Assembly: GCA_013151705.1 (NCBI GenBank)
Contig: JAADHT010000053.1
Coordinates: 1 to 12,849, forward strand
Direction: 5' to 3'
Source of the DNA: Kiritimatiellota bacterium
GTDB taxonomy: Bacteria > Verrucomicrobiota > Lentisphaeria > Victivallales > JAADHT01
DNA length: 12,849 nucleotides
Positions 5,718 through 12,585 of the stretch are shown one piece after another. Position 1 is the first letter of the stretch. Each line of letters opens with the position of its first letter. The notes beneath the pieces were generated by a model. The model made no database searches, had not been told where the DNA came from, and saw nothing but the letters and a program-made list of their open reading frames with translations. The position numbers were made by a program, and so were the translations under genes.

Positions 5718-7952
5718 TTATTTATCGTATCTTTCGGGAATCTCCATTTCCGAATCAACCGGAATGGAGAATTTTGGCATATTGGCGTAGATAAGTCCAT
5801 CGACCGGGTGCAGTTTCGCCTCTTTGATCAAAAATCTCACTATTTCAAAGGAGTTGAATCTCAATTTATTTTTGCGCAGATAGTCGTTTACAAGTTTATC
5901 CAGCCTTTTTCGCGCGGCTTTGTCGTCGTCCACCGCCAATTTAAGCTCTTTGATGATATGCGGATCCTTTATCAACAAGCCTATTTTCGGATCCTTCTCG
6001 ATTCTCATGTTTTTGGGCTGTTCCATCACTATTCGGGTGGTGAACCGCAAAGTTCCAATACTGTTCCTCATCGCGCGCACCGGAATCGAACTGGTCGCCA
6101 AGAGTAGTTGATCCGCGTCGGGATCCCTGCCTTCCGGAGTTGTGGCTATTCTTGTCGATGTGGACAGAGCCTTTTCGGCCGATGGCGGTCCGGCGCTGTT
6201 GTGTTTCACGACAACGTCCGCCGGCGCCTCCACTTGAGTTATATCCATATTCAGTGGAACCGTGTCCAAAACGACTTTGGGAAGGTCATGCGGTTGGCGT
6301 TTCGGCTTGAATTTAGGCTGTGGCAGACCATCATCGCTTTTCCCGACGCTGTCCGACGCCACGCCGGGAGCGTCACCAATCGGAGACTCCATTTTGATGT
6401 TCGCTCCGGCCTGAAACGGTCTGAGCGAGGGAACCACCTTGCCGGTCGGAGGTGATTCCGTTACGATCTCCCGCGTCATTTTCATGCTGACCGGGGTGAC
6501 GGATGTTTTCGGGACGTTGGCCGTCTGTTTGGTCGGAGTGGTCTTTTCCACGGCGGGTTGTTGAGTCGGAATCGGCAGACGCTCGACAACCGACGTGGAC
6601 TGCACTTTCGGAAGGGACGCCACGCTCTCCCTGATCGCCATCGCGATGCTTTCTCTAGCTAAATTGTTCACGTTTATGGTCATCTCTTTGGGCGCGGGCT
6701 TAAGCGCTTCGTTCAAATACGAAGAGAACACCCAGATGGCGCAAAGCAAAGCCGCTATCAAGTGTATCACCACAGCGGCGAGCAGACATTTCCCCACCAC
6801 GCTCATTCTCGTGTCGGAAAGCATCAATTTCAACAGGAGGTATATCAGAGCCACTCCCGCGACTATGGCCAGGAACCCGAGAATAAGGCGGGTAAGGGCG
6901 GCGTAGTCGAATTTTTTAACCACCTCCCTTGACGTGCTTTGGTACACTTGATAATCAGCCGGATTTCTGCTTTGCCGGTTCGAGCTGAAATAAATCCCGA
7001 ATCCTTCCAGAGTCATTGTCGGGCTTGTCTCATCGAACGCGCTGTTAATCGGAGTTCCGAAATTCTCGGGCTTCATGAATTTCCCGTCAACAAAATAACT
7101 ACGGTACAAATCGAATCCCCCGAATCCGCCATCGCGGTTGGATGAGAAATAGATGGTGTTTTCCCTAGGGGTTATGACGGCCTTTCGCTCGTCGAAACGG
7201 GAGTTGACCGCCCTCAAGTTGACCGGATTGGAGTATTCCGGTGGAGCGGGAATTATATCTTTGGATTCATCCTCTTTTTGGGGAGCCTCGGCGACGTAGA
7301 TGTCGTAGTCGGGAGCATCGACGCCCGCGTCGGCGTTGGAGTCGGGACGGTCGGACGAGAAGAACATTTTCAGATTGTCTGGAGAAACCGCCGGTTCCAC
7401 CTCATTGGCGCTCGTGTTGACGCGTTTTCCCAGGTTCAACGGTCTCGACCATCGTTCGCCGTCGCGGTATGAATACCAGATGTCGTAGCCGCCGTATCCA
7501 CCGGGACGGTCGGAATGGAAAAAAAGGAATTTCCCGTCGCCGCTGAATTCGGGCCCCAAATCGTTGTAGGCTGAATTCACGGCCCCCAAAGCTGTTTGTT
7601 TGCTCCAGCCTTTTTTCTTTTTGTAGGAAACGTAGAGGTCGAAATTGCCGTCCTCGCGCTCGTGCGAAAGGATAATCAATTTCCCGTCGGGTGAAATCGT
7701 GGCGTCCCGGTTGTTTCTCACCGTGTTGATATGGCCGTCAAGCGGTTTCGGAGGTTCCCACAAAATGGTTCTCAAGGAAGCGTTGATGGCCCGTTGTCGA
7801 ATAGTGGTTCCATCGCTGTAGTATTTCAAAAAACTTACCGCGAGTCCCGCGAGCAACAGAAAAACCACAAGAAGAGTTATGGAGACCGAGATTATCACGG
7901 TCTTCCACTTCCTCCAGAATGACTCTTTAAGACTTTTCTCTCGCTCTTTCAT
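5718..7952 (-). CDS. PD40 propeller membrane protein with TonB/TolA-like TM and Pro-rich tail
   Basis: A 744-residue membrane protein. A basic N-terminus (KEREKSLKESFWRKWK) leads into TM1 (about 17-41). Residues about 83-340 form a TolB-like PD40 beta-propeller; repeats include ATISPDGKLIILSHERED, PEFSGDGKFLFFHSDRPGG, VEPAVSPDNLKMFFSSDRP and ENTIYFSSNRDGGFGGFDLY. Two further helices follow: TM2 about 354-376 and TM3 about 386-410 (AAVVIHLIAALLCAIWVF, with His397). By the positive-inside rule the propeller and the long C-terminal part are periplasmic, with a short cytoplasmic turn (LSDTRMSVVGK). Residues about 420-620 are Pro/Thr/Val-rich and probably extended. Residues about 645-744 are charged and partly helical, with no domain I recognise. 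It follows exbB and exbD on the same strand. I infer that it is the output subunit of that complex. The ATG at 7952 has only a weak GGAT-type ribosome-binding site. Confidence 0.8.
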   Translation of the reverse strand: MKEREKSLKESFWRKWKTVIISVSITLLVVFLLLAGLAVSFLKYYSDGTTIRQRAINASLRTILWEPPKPLDGHINTVRNNRDATISPDGKLIILSHEREDGNFDLYVSYKKKKGWSKQTALGAVNSAYNDLGPEFSGDGKFLFFHSDRPGGYGGYDIWYSYRDGERWSRPLNLGKRVNTSANEVEPAVSPDNLKMFFSSDRPDSNADAGVDAPDYDIYVAEAPQKEDESKDIIPAPPEYSNPVNLRAVNSRFDERKAVITPRENTIYFSSNRDGGFGGFDLYRSYFVDGKFMKPENFGTPINSAFDETSPTMTLEGFGIYFSSNRQSRNPADYQVYQSTSREVVKKFDYAALTRLILGFLAIVAGVALIYLLLKLMLSDTRMSVVGKCLLAAVVIHLIAALLCAIWVFSSYLNEALKPAPKEMTINVNNLARESIAMAIRESVASLPKVQSTSVVERLPIPTQQPAVEKTTPTKQTANVPKTSVTPVSMKMTREIVTESPPTGKVVPSLRPFQAGANIKMESPIGDAPGVASDSVGKSDDGLPQPKFKPKRQPHDLPKVVLDTVPLNMDITQVEAPADVVVKHNSAGPPSAEKALSTSTRIATTPEGRDPDADQLLLATSSIPVRAMRNSIGTLRFTTRIVMEQPKNMRIEKDPKIGLLIKDPHIIKELKLAVDDDKAARKRLDKLVNDYLRKNKLRFNSFEIVRFLIKEAKLHPVDGLIYANMPKFSIPVDSEMEIPERYDK

Positions 7953-7975
7953 ATCCGTATCCGTATCGTCCGTGT

Positions 7976-8034
7976 TGGCGTATTAGCACGCCACCGAAGT
8001 TTTGCATATGAACGTCGTCTCACCAACGTGGCGT
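7976..8034 (-). promoter_or_regulatory. Overlapping inverted repeats in the leader of the PD40 gene
   Basis: On the minus strand ACGCCAC (8034-8028), GTGGCGT (7994-7988) and ACGCCA (7981-7976) follow one another. The middle segment can pair with either the first (7 bp) or the third (6 bp, 6-nt loop) but not with both. This resembles an attenuator arrangement, but no T-run follows and the start codon is about 23 nt further on. Chance remains possible. Confidence 0.3.
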
Positions 8035-8114
8035 CCGATTTCAAGAGTTGCCACCTTCGGGCTGATATCAAAGCGCTTCCAACGCGTCAAGCACTCTTTA
8101 GCCGTCTACCGACT

Positions 8115-8162
8115 CCAGAACTCCAGAACTCCAGAACTTTAGAACTTTAGAACTTTAGAACT
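8115..8162. repeat. Tandem 8-bp repeat in two homogeneous blocks
   Basis: Six perfect tandem units of 8 bp: three of CCAGAACT (8115-8138), then three of TTAGAACT (8139-8162). It lies 3 bp beyond the exbD stop codon, in the 213-bp spacer before the PD40 gene. A unit of 8 is not a multiple of 3, and no open frame is extended by it. Confidence 0.95.
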
Positions 8163-8165
8163 CCC

Positions 8166-8579
8166 CTACCGCGTTTGGCTGACGTAACCGATATTGGCGT
8201 CCATTATGCCACTGGCCTTGCAGGCCGCCACCGCCGCCGCCACATGGCCGTGGAGGGCGTTTTTATCGCCTCTGACGAGAACCTTCTGCTGAGGGTTGCG
8301 TTTCAACATCCGCTTCATTTCCATTTGGATGTTCGACAAGCGCATTCGTTTTGATCCCAGGTAGTAGCTGCCGTCCGCGCGCACGTTGATGATGATGGCC
8401 TTGGACGCTGAACTGAGGTTGAGGTCGGTTTCCGGAAGATTGACCTCTATGTCATGCTCATTCTCGTTGAATGTCATCGTGACCAGGAAAAATATGATGA
8501 GAATGAACATTATATCCACAAGCGGCGACGTATTGATCACACCATCGTCTATCACTTCCTCTTTTCTGCGTATTTTCAT
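8166..8579 (-). CDS. exbD: ExbD/TolR-family biopolymer transport protein
   Basis: Inner-membrane rotor subunit of an ExbB/ExbD (TolQ/TolR) proton-driven motor, 137 residues. A short cytoplasmic N-terminus (MKIRRKEEVIDDGVINTSPL) leads into a single TM, VDIMFILIIFFLVTMTF (21-37). Asp22 stands where E. coli ExbD Asp25, the proton-binding residue, lies. The periplasmic domain (about 45-137) shows INVRADGSYYLGSKRM and KVLVRGDKNALHGHVAAAVAACKASG, as usual for the family. An upstream ATG at 8660 is in frame, but its 27 extra residues (RAERPRPPFSARRG...) derive from repeat DNA. ATG 8579 is preferred, with AGAGG (complement 8586-8590) 6 nt upstream and a normal family length. It lies between exbB and the PD40 gene on the same strand. 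Confidence 0.93.
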   Translation of the reverse strand: MKIRRKEEVIDDGVINTSPLVDIMFILIIFFLVTMTFNENEHDIEVNLPETDLNLSSASKAIIINVRADGSYYLGSKRMRLSNIQMEMKRMLKRNPQQKVLVRGDKNALHGHVAAAVAACKASGIMDANIGYVSQTR

Positions 8580-8626
8580 AAAAAACCTCTGTTTATATTC
8601 GTAATTCCATCCACGCCGAGCGGAGA

Positions 8627-8651
8627 AGGGCGGGCGGGGACGCTCCGCCCT
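8627..8651. repeat. G/C-rich hairpin repeat between exbB and exbD
   Basis: Perfect 7-bp inverted repeat AGGGCGG (8627-8633) / CCGCCCT (8645-8651) with an 11-nt loop. Degenerate relatives follow at about 8684-8700 (GGGCGGGTGCGGACACC) and about 8720-8741, suggesting a small cluster of diverged copies. No T-run follows, so it is more likely a REP-like or mRNA-structure element than a terminator. Confidence 0.55.
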
Positions 8652-8752
8652 ACCAATCACGCCTCATGCCCCACGGAAATGGGCGGGTGCGGACACCCTC
8701 CACAGGTTTACGCGCCTCGGGCGTGCTGATAAACTCCGCCCTACCAATCACG
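8643..8752. repeat. 19-bp direct repeat pair flanking the exbB-exbD spacer
   Basis: CTCCGCCCTACCAATCACG occurs at 8643-8661 and again, identical, at 8734-8752. The second copy contains the exbB stop codon (TCA at 8748-8750, read as TGA) and the last bases of the coding region. The first copy overlaps the right arm of the G/C-rich hairpin. Confidence 0.9.
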
Positions 8753-9548
8753 AATTACGATTTGCGTCCTGGTAGATGTCCATGAAATCGTTGCAGGCCG
8801 TCTCCAAATCATCGGCGAAATCGTCCACTTTGCGGTTGAAGAAGTAGTATATCACGAGAACGGGAATGGCTATTGTGAGACCAGCGGCGGTGGTAACCAT
8901 CGCCTCGTATATGCCGTTCGCGAGTTTCGCGGCTTTACCAATCGCCTCGGTCGAGTGAGCGACCGTTCTGAACGCGGTTATCATACCGTACACGGTTCCC
9001 AGCAGTCCGAGGAGCGGGGATATGGCGGCGATTATTTTGAATACCCTGATGCTTCGGGAGAGATGCGAGACTTCGATGCCGGCGGCGTCTTCGACCGCTT
9101 TCTCCACGATAGCCGCGTCTCTTCCCTTGCGCCATTTCGAGATGCCTGATTTGATTATGTTGCCTATTGGAGTTCTGGAATTCACGCAATGCTCGTACGC
9201 TTTATCCAGATCCGGACTCTTCTGGTCTAGCGATTTTTTCAATTCCGGGATAAAGAAGTCCGGGACGATGTACTTTTTGCGCATCATTATGCCGCGCTCC
9301 AAAAGGAAAGTCAGGGCGATGAGGGAACAGAGTGCCAGTGGAATCATCACGTACCCGCCCTTGAAAATCAAGTCGAGCGCGGTTTCCTGTTTGTTCTCCT
9401 CAGCCACCGCGGTTTGTTTCGACGCCGACGCCGTGTTTCGATCCGCCGAGGGGGCGGCTGGCGCGGATTGCGCGAGAATCGCGGCGTTCAAGCACATCAT
9501 CACACCTAGCGCCATCAACCATCTTGAAATCGATTTCGAATTGCTCAT
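8748..9548 (-). CDS. exbB: ExbB/TolQ/MotA-family proton channel protein
   Basis: Inner-membrane stator of an ExbB/ExbD-type proton-driven motor, 266 residues. A hydrophobic N-terminal segment (11-27, ending ILAQSAPAA) looks like a cleavable signal, as in ExbB subtypes with an extended N-terminus. A polar Ala/Thr-rich stretch follows (28-56). TM1 is about 64-84 (GGYVMIPLALCSLIALTFLLERG). A cytoplasmic domain precedes TM2, with the family signature ISPLLGLLGTVYGMITAF (176-193). TM3 is EAMVTTAAGLTIAIPVLVIYYFF (215-237); Thr220 is where the conserved channel threonine of E. coli ExbB (Thr181) is expected. The start is fixed by a strong AAGGAG (complement 9554-9559), 5 nt before ATG. The stop lies inside a 19-bp direct repeat. 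It is the first gene of the exbB-exbD-PD40 set; 149 bp separate it from ugd. Confidence 0.95.
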   Translation of the reverse strand: MSNSKSISRWLMALGVMMCLNAAILAQSAPAAPSADRNTASASKQTAVAEENKQETALDLIFKGGYVMIPLALCSLIALTFLLERGIMMRKKYIVPDFFIPELKKSLDQKSPDLDKAYEHCVNSRTPIGNIIKSGISKWRKGRDAAIVEKAVEDAAGIEVSHLSRSIRVFKIIAAISPLLGLLGTVYGMITAFRTVAHSTEAIGKAAKLANGIYEAMVTTAAGLTIAIPVLVIYYFFNRKVDDFADDLETACNDFMDIYQDANRNS

Positions 9549-9619
9549 ATCATCTCCTTAAATTATTGTTCAGCGTCGAAAGAAATACCGCGCGTTTGTC
9601 GAAAAATCATTGTTCGAGT

Positions 9620-9645
9620 GTTTTGAGCTTTTTCAAGGTCAAAAC
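9620..9645. promoter_or_regulatory. Inverted repeat between ugd and exbB
   Basis: Perfect 7-bp inverted repeat GTTTTGA (9620-9626) / TCAAAAC (9639-9645), 12-nt loop, in the 149-bp gap. The stem is A/T-rich and no T-run follows on the minus strand, so it is a poor terminator for ugd. It could be an operator for exbB. I found no convincing -35/-10 pair beside it. Confidence 0.3.
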
Positions 9646-9697
9646 AACAAAATCCCATATTCAGCCAGCCGCATAAGTACGAACGCGCCACGGTCGT

Positions 9698-11074
9698 TCA
9701 GACCCTTGTCATATCCGAGCTTCCAAGCGGATAGACGTTGAATCCCATGTCATAGAGCTTTTTGTGCTCCAAAATGTTGCGGCCGTCGAAAACAAAGGCC
9801 GGCTTGGACATTGATTCGAACAAGCGGGGATAATCCAAGGTTTTGAACTCACGCCATTCAGTCAGAATCAAGATGGCATGGGCGCCCTCCGCGCAAACGT
9901 ATGGATCGTCCGCGTACTCCACCATCTCCTCGAATCCAGCCAGATCCTTTCTAGCGTTCTCCAGCGCCTCCGGATCGTAAACGCGGAGAAGCGCCCTCTC
10001 CTCGAGAAGCATTTTGCTGATGTATATCGCCGGAGCCTCGCGGGTGTCGCCAGTGTCGGCTTTGAAAGCGAATCCGAAAACCGCTATCTTTTTGTTGGCG
10101 ATGGTGTTGAACATGCTCGCGACGATTCTTTTGACGAAACGCCGCTCCTGAAAGTCGTTTATTTTGACAACGCCCTCCCAGTAATCCGCGACTTCGGGCA
10201 ATCCGTAGTGTCCGCAAAGGTAAACTAGATTCAAAATATCTTTTTTGAAGCAGGAACCTCCGAAACCAACGCCGGCGCGCAGAAATTTGCTCCCGATGCG
10301 GGAATCCATTCCGACCGCCTCCGAGACTTCGGTGACGTCGGCGTCCGTCTTCTCGCAAAGCGCCGAAATGCTGTTGATCGAGGAAATGCGCTGCGCGAGC
10401 ATCGCGTTCGCCACAAGCTTCGACAACTCGCTGCTCCAAACGTTTGTTGTTTTTATCTTCTCTCTTGGCACCCAGTTCGCGTAAATGTCAACGACTCGGC
10501 GAAGCGCCTCTTGCCCAGCTTCCGTCTGCATCGCTCCGATCAAAACCCTGTCCGGATTCCGCAGGTCGTCAACGGCGGTTCCCTCGGCCATGAATTCGGG
10601 ATTGGAGAGCACTTCGAAGTGTATGCCTTTCGTATTGGATTCAAGTATCTTGTGCATCGCCTCCGCCGTTTTCACCGGCAACGTGCTTTTCTCCACGACT
10701 ATTTTGTCGTCTTCCGCGTATTCTATGATCGTTCTGGCCGTGGTCTCCCAATATTGAAGGTCGGCGGCCATTCCGGCTCCCTCGCCGAAAGTTTTCGTGG
10801 GAGTGTTGACGCTGACGAAGATGATTCCCGCCTCCTTGACGGCCACCTCGATGTCGGTTGAGAAGAAAAGATTTTTGTTTCTGGTCCTTTCAACGACCTC
10901 TTTGAGCCCCGGTTCGTATATTGGAAGCTCGTCCGAATTCCAAGCGTGTACACGCTGTTCATTCACATCCACCACGGTGATTTGGCATGCCGGACATTTG
11001 TCGGCGATAACGGCCATCGTGGGGCCGCCCACGTAACCCGCGCCGATGCAGAGAATTTTTCTGAATTTATCCAT
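9698..11074 (-). CDS. ugd: UDP-glucose 6-dehydrogenase, animal-like type
   Basis: Oxidises UDP-glucose to UDP-glucuronate with two NAD+, feeding polysaccharide and envelope glycan synthesis. The NAD-binding Rossmann fold opens with KILCIGAGYVGGPT (6-19), followed by VDVNEQRVHAWNS and LPIYEPGL. The central segment is TNVWSSELSKLVANAMLAQRISSINSISALCE. Lys219 and the catalytic Cys275 in GFGGSCFKKD, with Asp279, match human UGDH Lys220, Cys276 and Asp280. The UDP-binding C-terminal part shows FGFAFKADTGDTREAPAIYI and ILILTEWREFKTLDY. At 458 residues it is nearer the animal enzymes (about 490) than E. coli Ugd (388), and the wording of many blocks is animal-like. ATG 11074 starts directly with the Rossmann strand; GGGAG is 13 nt upstream, so the ribosome-binding site is weak. 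Confidence 0.96.
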   Translation of the reverse strand: MDKFRKILCIGAGYVGGPTMAVIADKCPACQITVVDVNEQRVHAWNSDELPIYEPGLKEVVERTRNKNLFFSTDIEVAVKEAGIIFVSVNTPTKTFGEGAGMAADLQYWETTARTIIEYAEDDKIVVEKSTLPVKTAEAMHKILESNTKGIHFEVLSNPEFMAEGTAVDDLRNPDRVLIGAMQTEAGQEALRRVVDIYANWVPREKIKTTNVWSSELSKLVANAMLAQRISSINSISALCEKTDADVTEVSEAVGMDSRIGSKFLRAGVGFGGSCFKKDILNLVYLCGHYGLPEVADYWEGVVKINDFQERRFVKRIVASMFNTIANKKIAVFGFAFKADTGDTREAPAIYISKMLLEERALLRVYDPEALENARKDLAGFEEMVEYADDPYVCAEGAHAILILTEWREFKTLDYPRLFESMSKPAFVFDGRNILEHKKLYDMGFNVYPLGSSDMTRV

Positions 11075-11124
11075 CGTTAAAATATTTCTCCCGGTTTTGA
11101 GGCGAATAAATAAATAAACAACAC

Positions 11125-11239
11125 AACGCCCGCGAAAAAAGCCGCGAAACGCGAATCCGATCAGGAATCTACCTCGAAACGGGCGTTATTCAACAACTCA
11201 TGCGAAAAAAAAGGAAAAGTCCGAACAAGCCTGAGTTGT
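11125..11239 (-). promoter_or_regulatory. Two long-range stem-loops in the ugd leader / rsmB trailer
   Basis: Read on the minus strand, ACAACTCA (11239-11232) pairs with TGAGTTGT (11200-11193) around a 31-nt loop. AACGCCCG (11187-11180) then pairs with CGGGCGTT (11132-11125) around 47 nt. The larger loop contains further imperfect stems (GATTCC..GGATTC; CGCGTTTCGCG). The second element is followed by GTGTTGTTTATTTATTTATT, so it could end rsmB transcripts or be a structured ugd leader. The rest of the 203-bp gap has nothing else I can name. Confidence 0.35.
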
Positions 11240-11277
11240 GAACCGGATTTGCTTTACCGTATCACGGATTTGATTTT

Positions 11278-12585
11278 TCATTCAGAGCGGCGCAGGCGGG
11301 CGGCGTAGGCGCCGTCATACGATGGACAGGGAATTAGCGTCAATTCCTCCTCCAAACGGAAATTCGGATGTAGGCGCAGAAAACGCTCGACCATTTCCGC
11401 GTTCTCCTCTTTTTCCAGACTGCAGGTGCTGTAGACCAGAGAGCCGCCAGGCTTGATCAACTCCGCCGCCGCGTCAAGCATTTTTCTTTGAATGGCCGTC
11501 AATTCTCTCAATTTGCGTTCGGTGAACCTCCAAAGAGCGTCTGGCCGGCTCCGATACACCCCCGTGTTCGCGCAGGGCGCGTCGAGCAGCAGCAAATCCG
11601 CGGAATTAGCGGGTAAAGGCGGCGACAGCGCGGAAGCCGCGAGAATCGCGACTTTCGATGAGGTCGCGAAACCCGCGGCCGCGAGGTTCGCGGACGTTCT
11701 GGCGTGACGGCGCGAGGAGGAGTCGGCGGAGACGAGCAGAGCGCCGTCCGGAAGTTTTTCGGCGAGCAGCAGCGTTTTCCCGCCTGGCGCGGCGCAAATA
11801 TCGATGACAATGTTGTTCGGTTTCAATTCGCACAACGAGCATACCGCCGCCGTCGCCGGATCCTGGATGTATATTCGGCCGGTTGCCAGCCAATCCGACG
11901 CGAAAAGCGCGGTAGCGTCTTCGGTTGTGTGGAAATCGCATCCATTCGCCCATTCCGGCAGCTCCAGTCCGCGACATCCCGCGGCGGCCAGTTCCGTTGG
12001 CGAAACGGCCCCCTTCACAACTCTGAACGAAAGGGGCGGGCGGTTTCCGGCCAGGATACCCGCGGTCTTGACCCGTTCGGAATCGGGCCCCCATCTGTCG
12101 AACAAAAGTTTCGGAATGTTCCATGCGGCCCAGGGAGGAGCGGTTTCCGCGAGTTTCGCGGGTCCCTCCGCGATCGCCCGTCTCGCGACGGCGTTGACGA
12201 ATCCCGCGACTTTCGCGTCGTGCGATTTCCGCGTCAATCCGACGGCGACGTTCACGGCGGAACGCGCTTTGATTCCAGTTTGAAAAAAGCATTGCGTCAA
12301 GAGACTCGCCAAAATTCGGAAGATATCCGGTTTCACCGGGCGTTTCCTGCCGGAATCCGCCAATCTCGCGATAATATGATCCACAAGACCTTTGTTGCGG
12401 AAATAGTTGAAAAGGAGGTCAGTCAAGATTCGGGCGTACGGCTCGTTTCGATATGAATCGACCAGTTCGTCCAAATTCTCCCCGGTGTCCCAGCGTTTCA
12501 ACGCTGCTATGGTGGCTACAAAGGTTTTTTCAGCCGTGCCGGGGGATTTTTCAGGTCTGTTCGCTTTGCCGCGGGAAGATTTCAC
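11278..12585 (-). CDS. rsmB: 16S rRNA m5C967 methyltransferase (RsmB/Sun family)
   Basis: SAM-dependent RNA cytosine-5 methyltransferase acting on 16S rRNA (C967 in E. coli). Residues about 20-150 are the NusB-like RNA-binding domain (RILTDLLFNYFRNKGLVDHII...RSAVNVAVGLTRK...GFVNAVARRAI). The catalytic domain begins near 230 with the conserved YIQDPATAAVCSL. SAM motif I is DICAAPGGKTLLLAEKLPDG (262-281). Motif IV is LLLLDAPCANTGVYRSRPDA with Cys338. Motif VI is GSLVYSTCSLEKEENAEMVE with the nucleophile Cys388. The length (435) is normal. The start is GTG (complement 12583-12585) overlapping the trpG stop as GTGA, which suggests translational coupling. The exact target base is inferred from the family. 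Confidence 0.94.
   Translation of the reverse strand: MKSSRGKANRPEKSPGTAEKTFVATIAALKRWDTGENLDELVDSYRNEPYARILTDLLFNYFRNKGLVDHIIARLADSGRKRPVKPDIFRILASLLTQCFFQTGIKARSAVNVAVGLTRKSHDAKVAGFVNAVARRAIAEGPAKLAETAPPWAAWNIPKLLFDRWGPDSERVKTAGILAGNRPPLSFRVVKGAVSPTELAAAGCRGLELPEWANGCDFHTTEDATALFASDWLATGRIYIQDPATAAVCSLCELKPNNIVIDICAAPGGKTLLLAEKLPDGALLVSADSSSRRHARTSANLAAAGFATSSKVAILAASALSPPLPANSADLLLLDAPCANTGVYRSRPDALWRFTERKLRELTAIQRKMLDAAAELIKPGGSLVYSTCSLEKEENAEMVERFLRLHPNFRLEEELTLIPCPSYDGAYAARLRRSE

Noticed and set aside
7990..8130. Plus-strand open frame from about 8009 (MNVVSPTWRPISRV...)
   Set aside because: Runs into the tandem repeat, has no ribosome-binding site or recognisable homology, and lies antisense within an operon spacer.
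8580..8660. Longer ExbD starting at ATG 8660
   Set aside because: The extra residues come from the G/C-rich repeat region, whereas ATG 8579 has a proper ribosome-binding site and gives the normal ExbD length.
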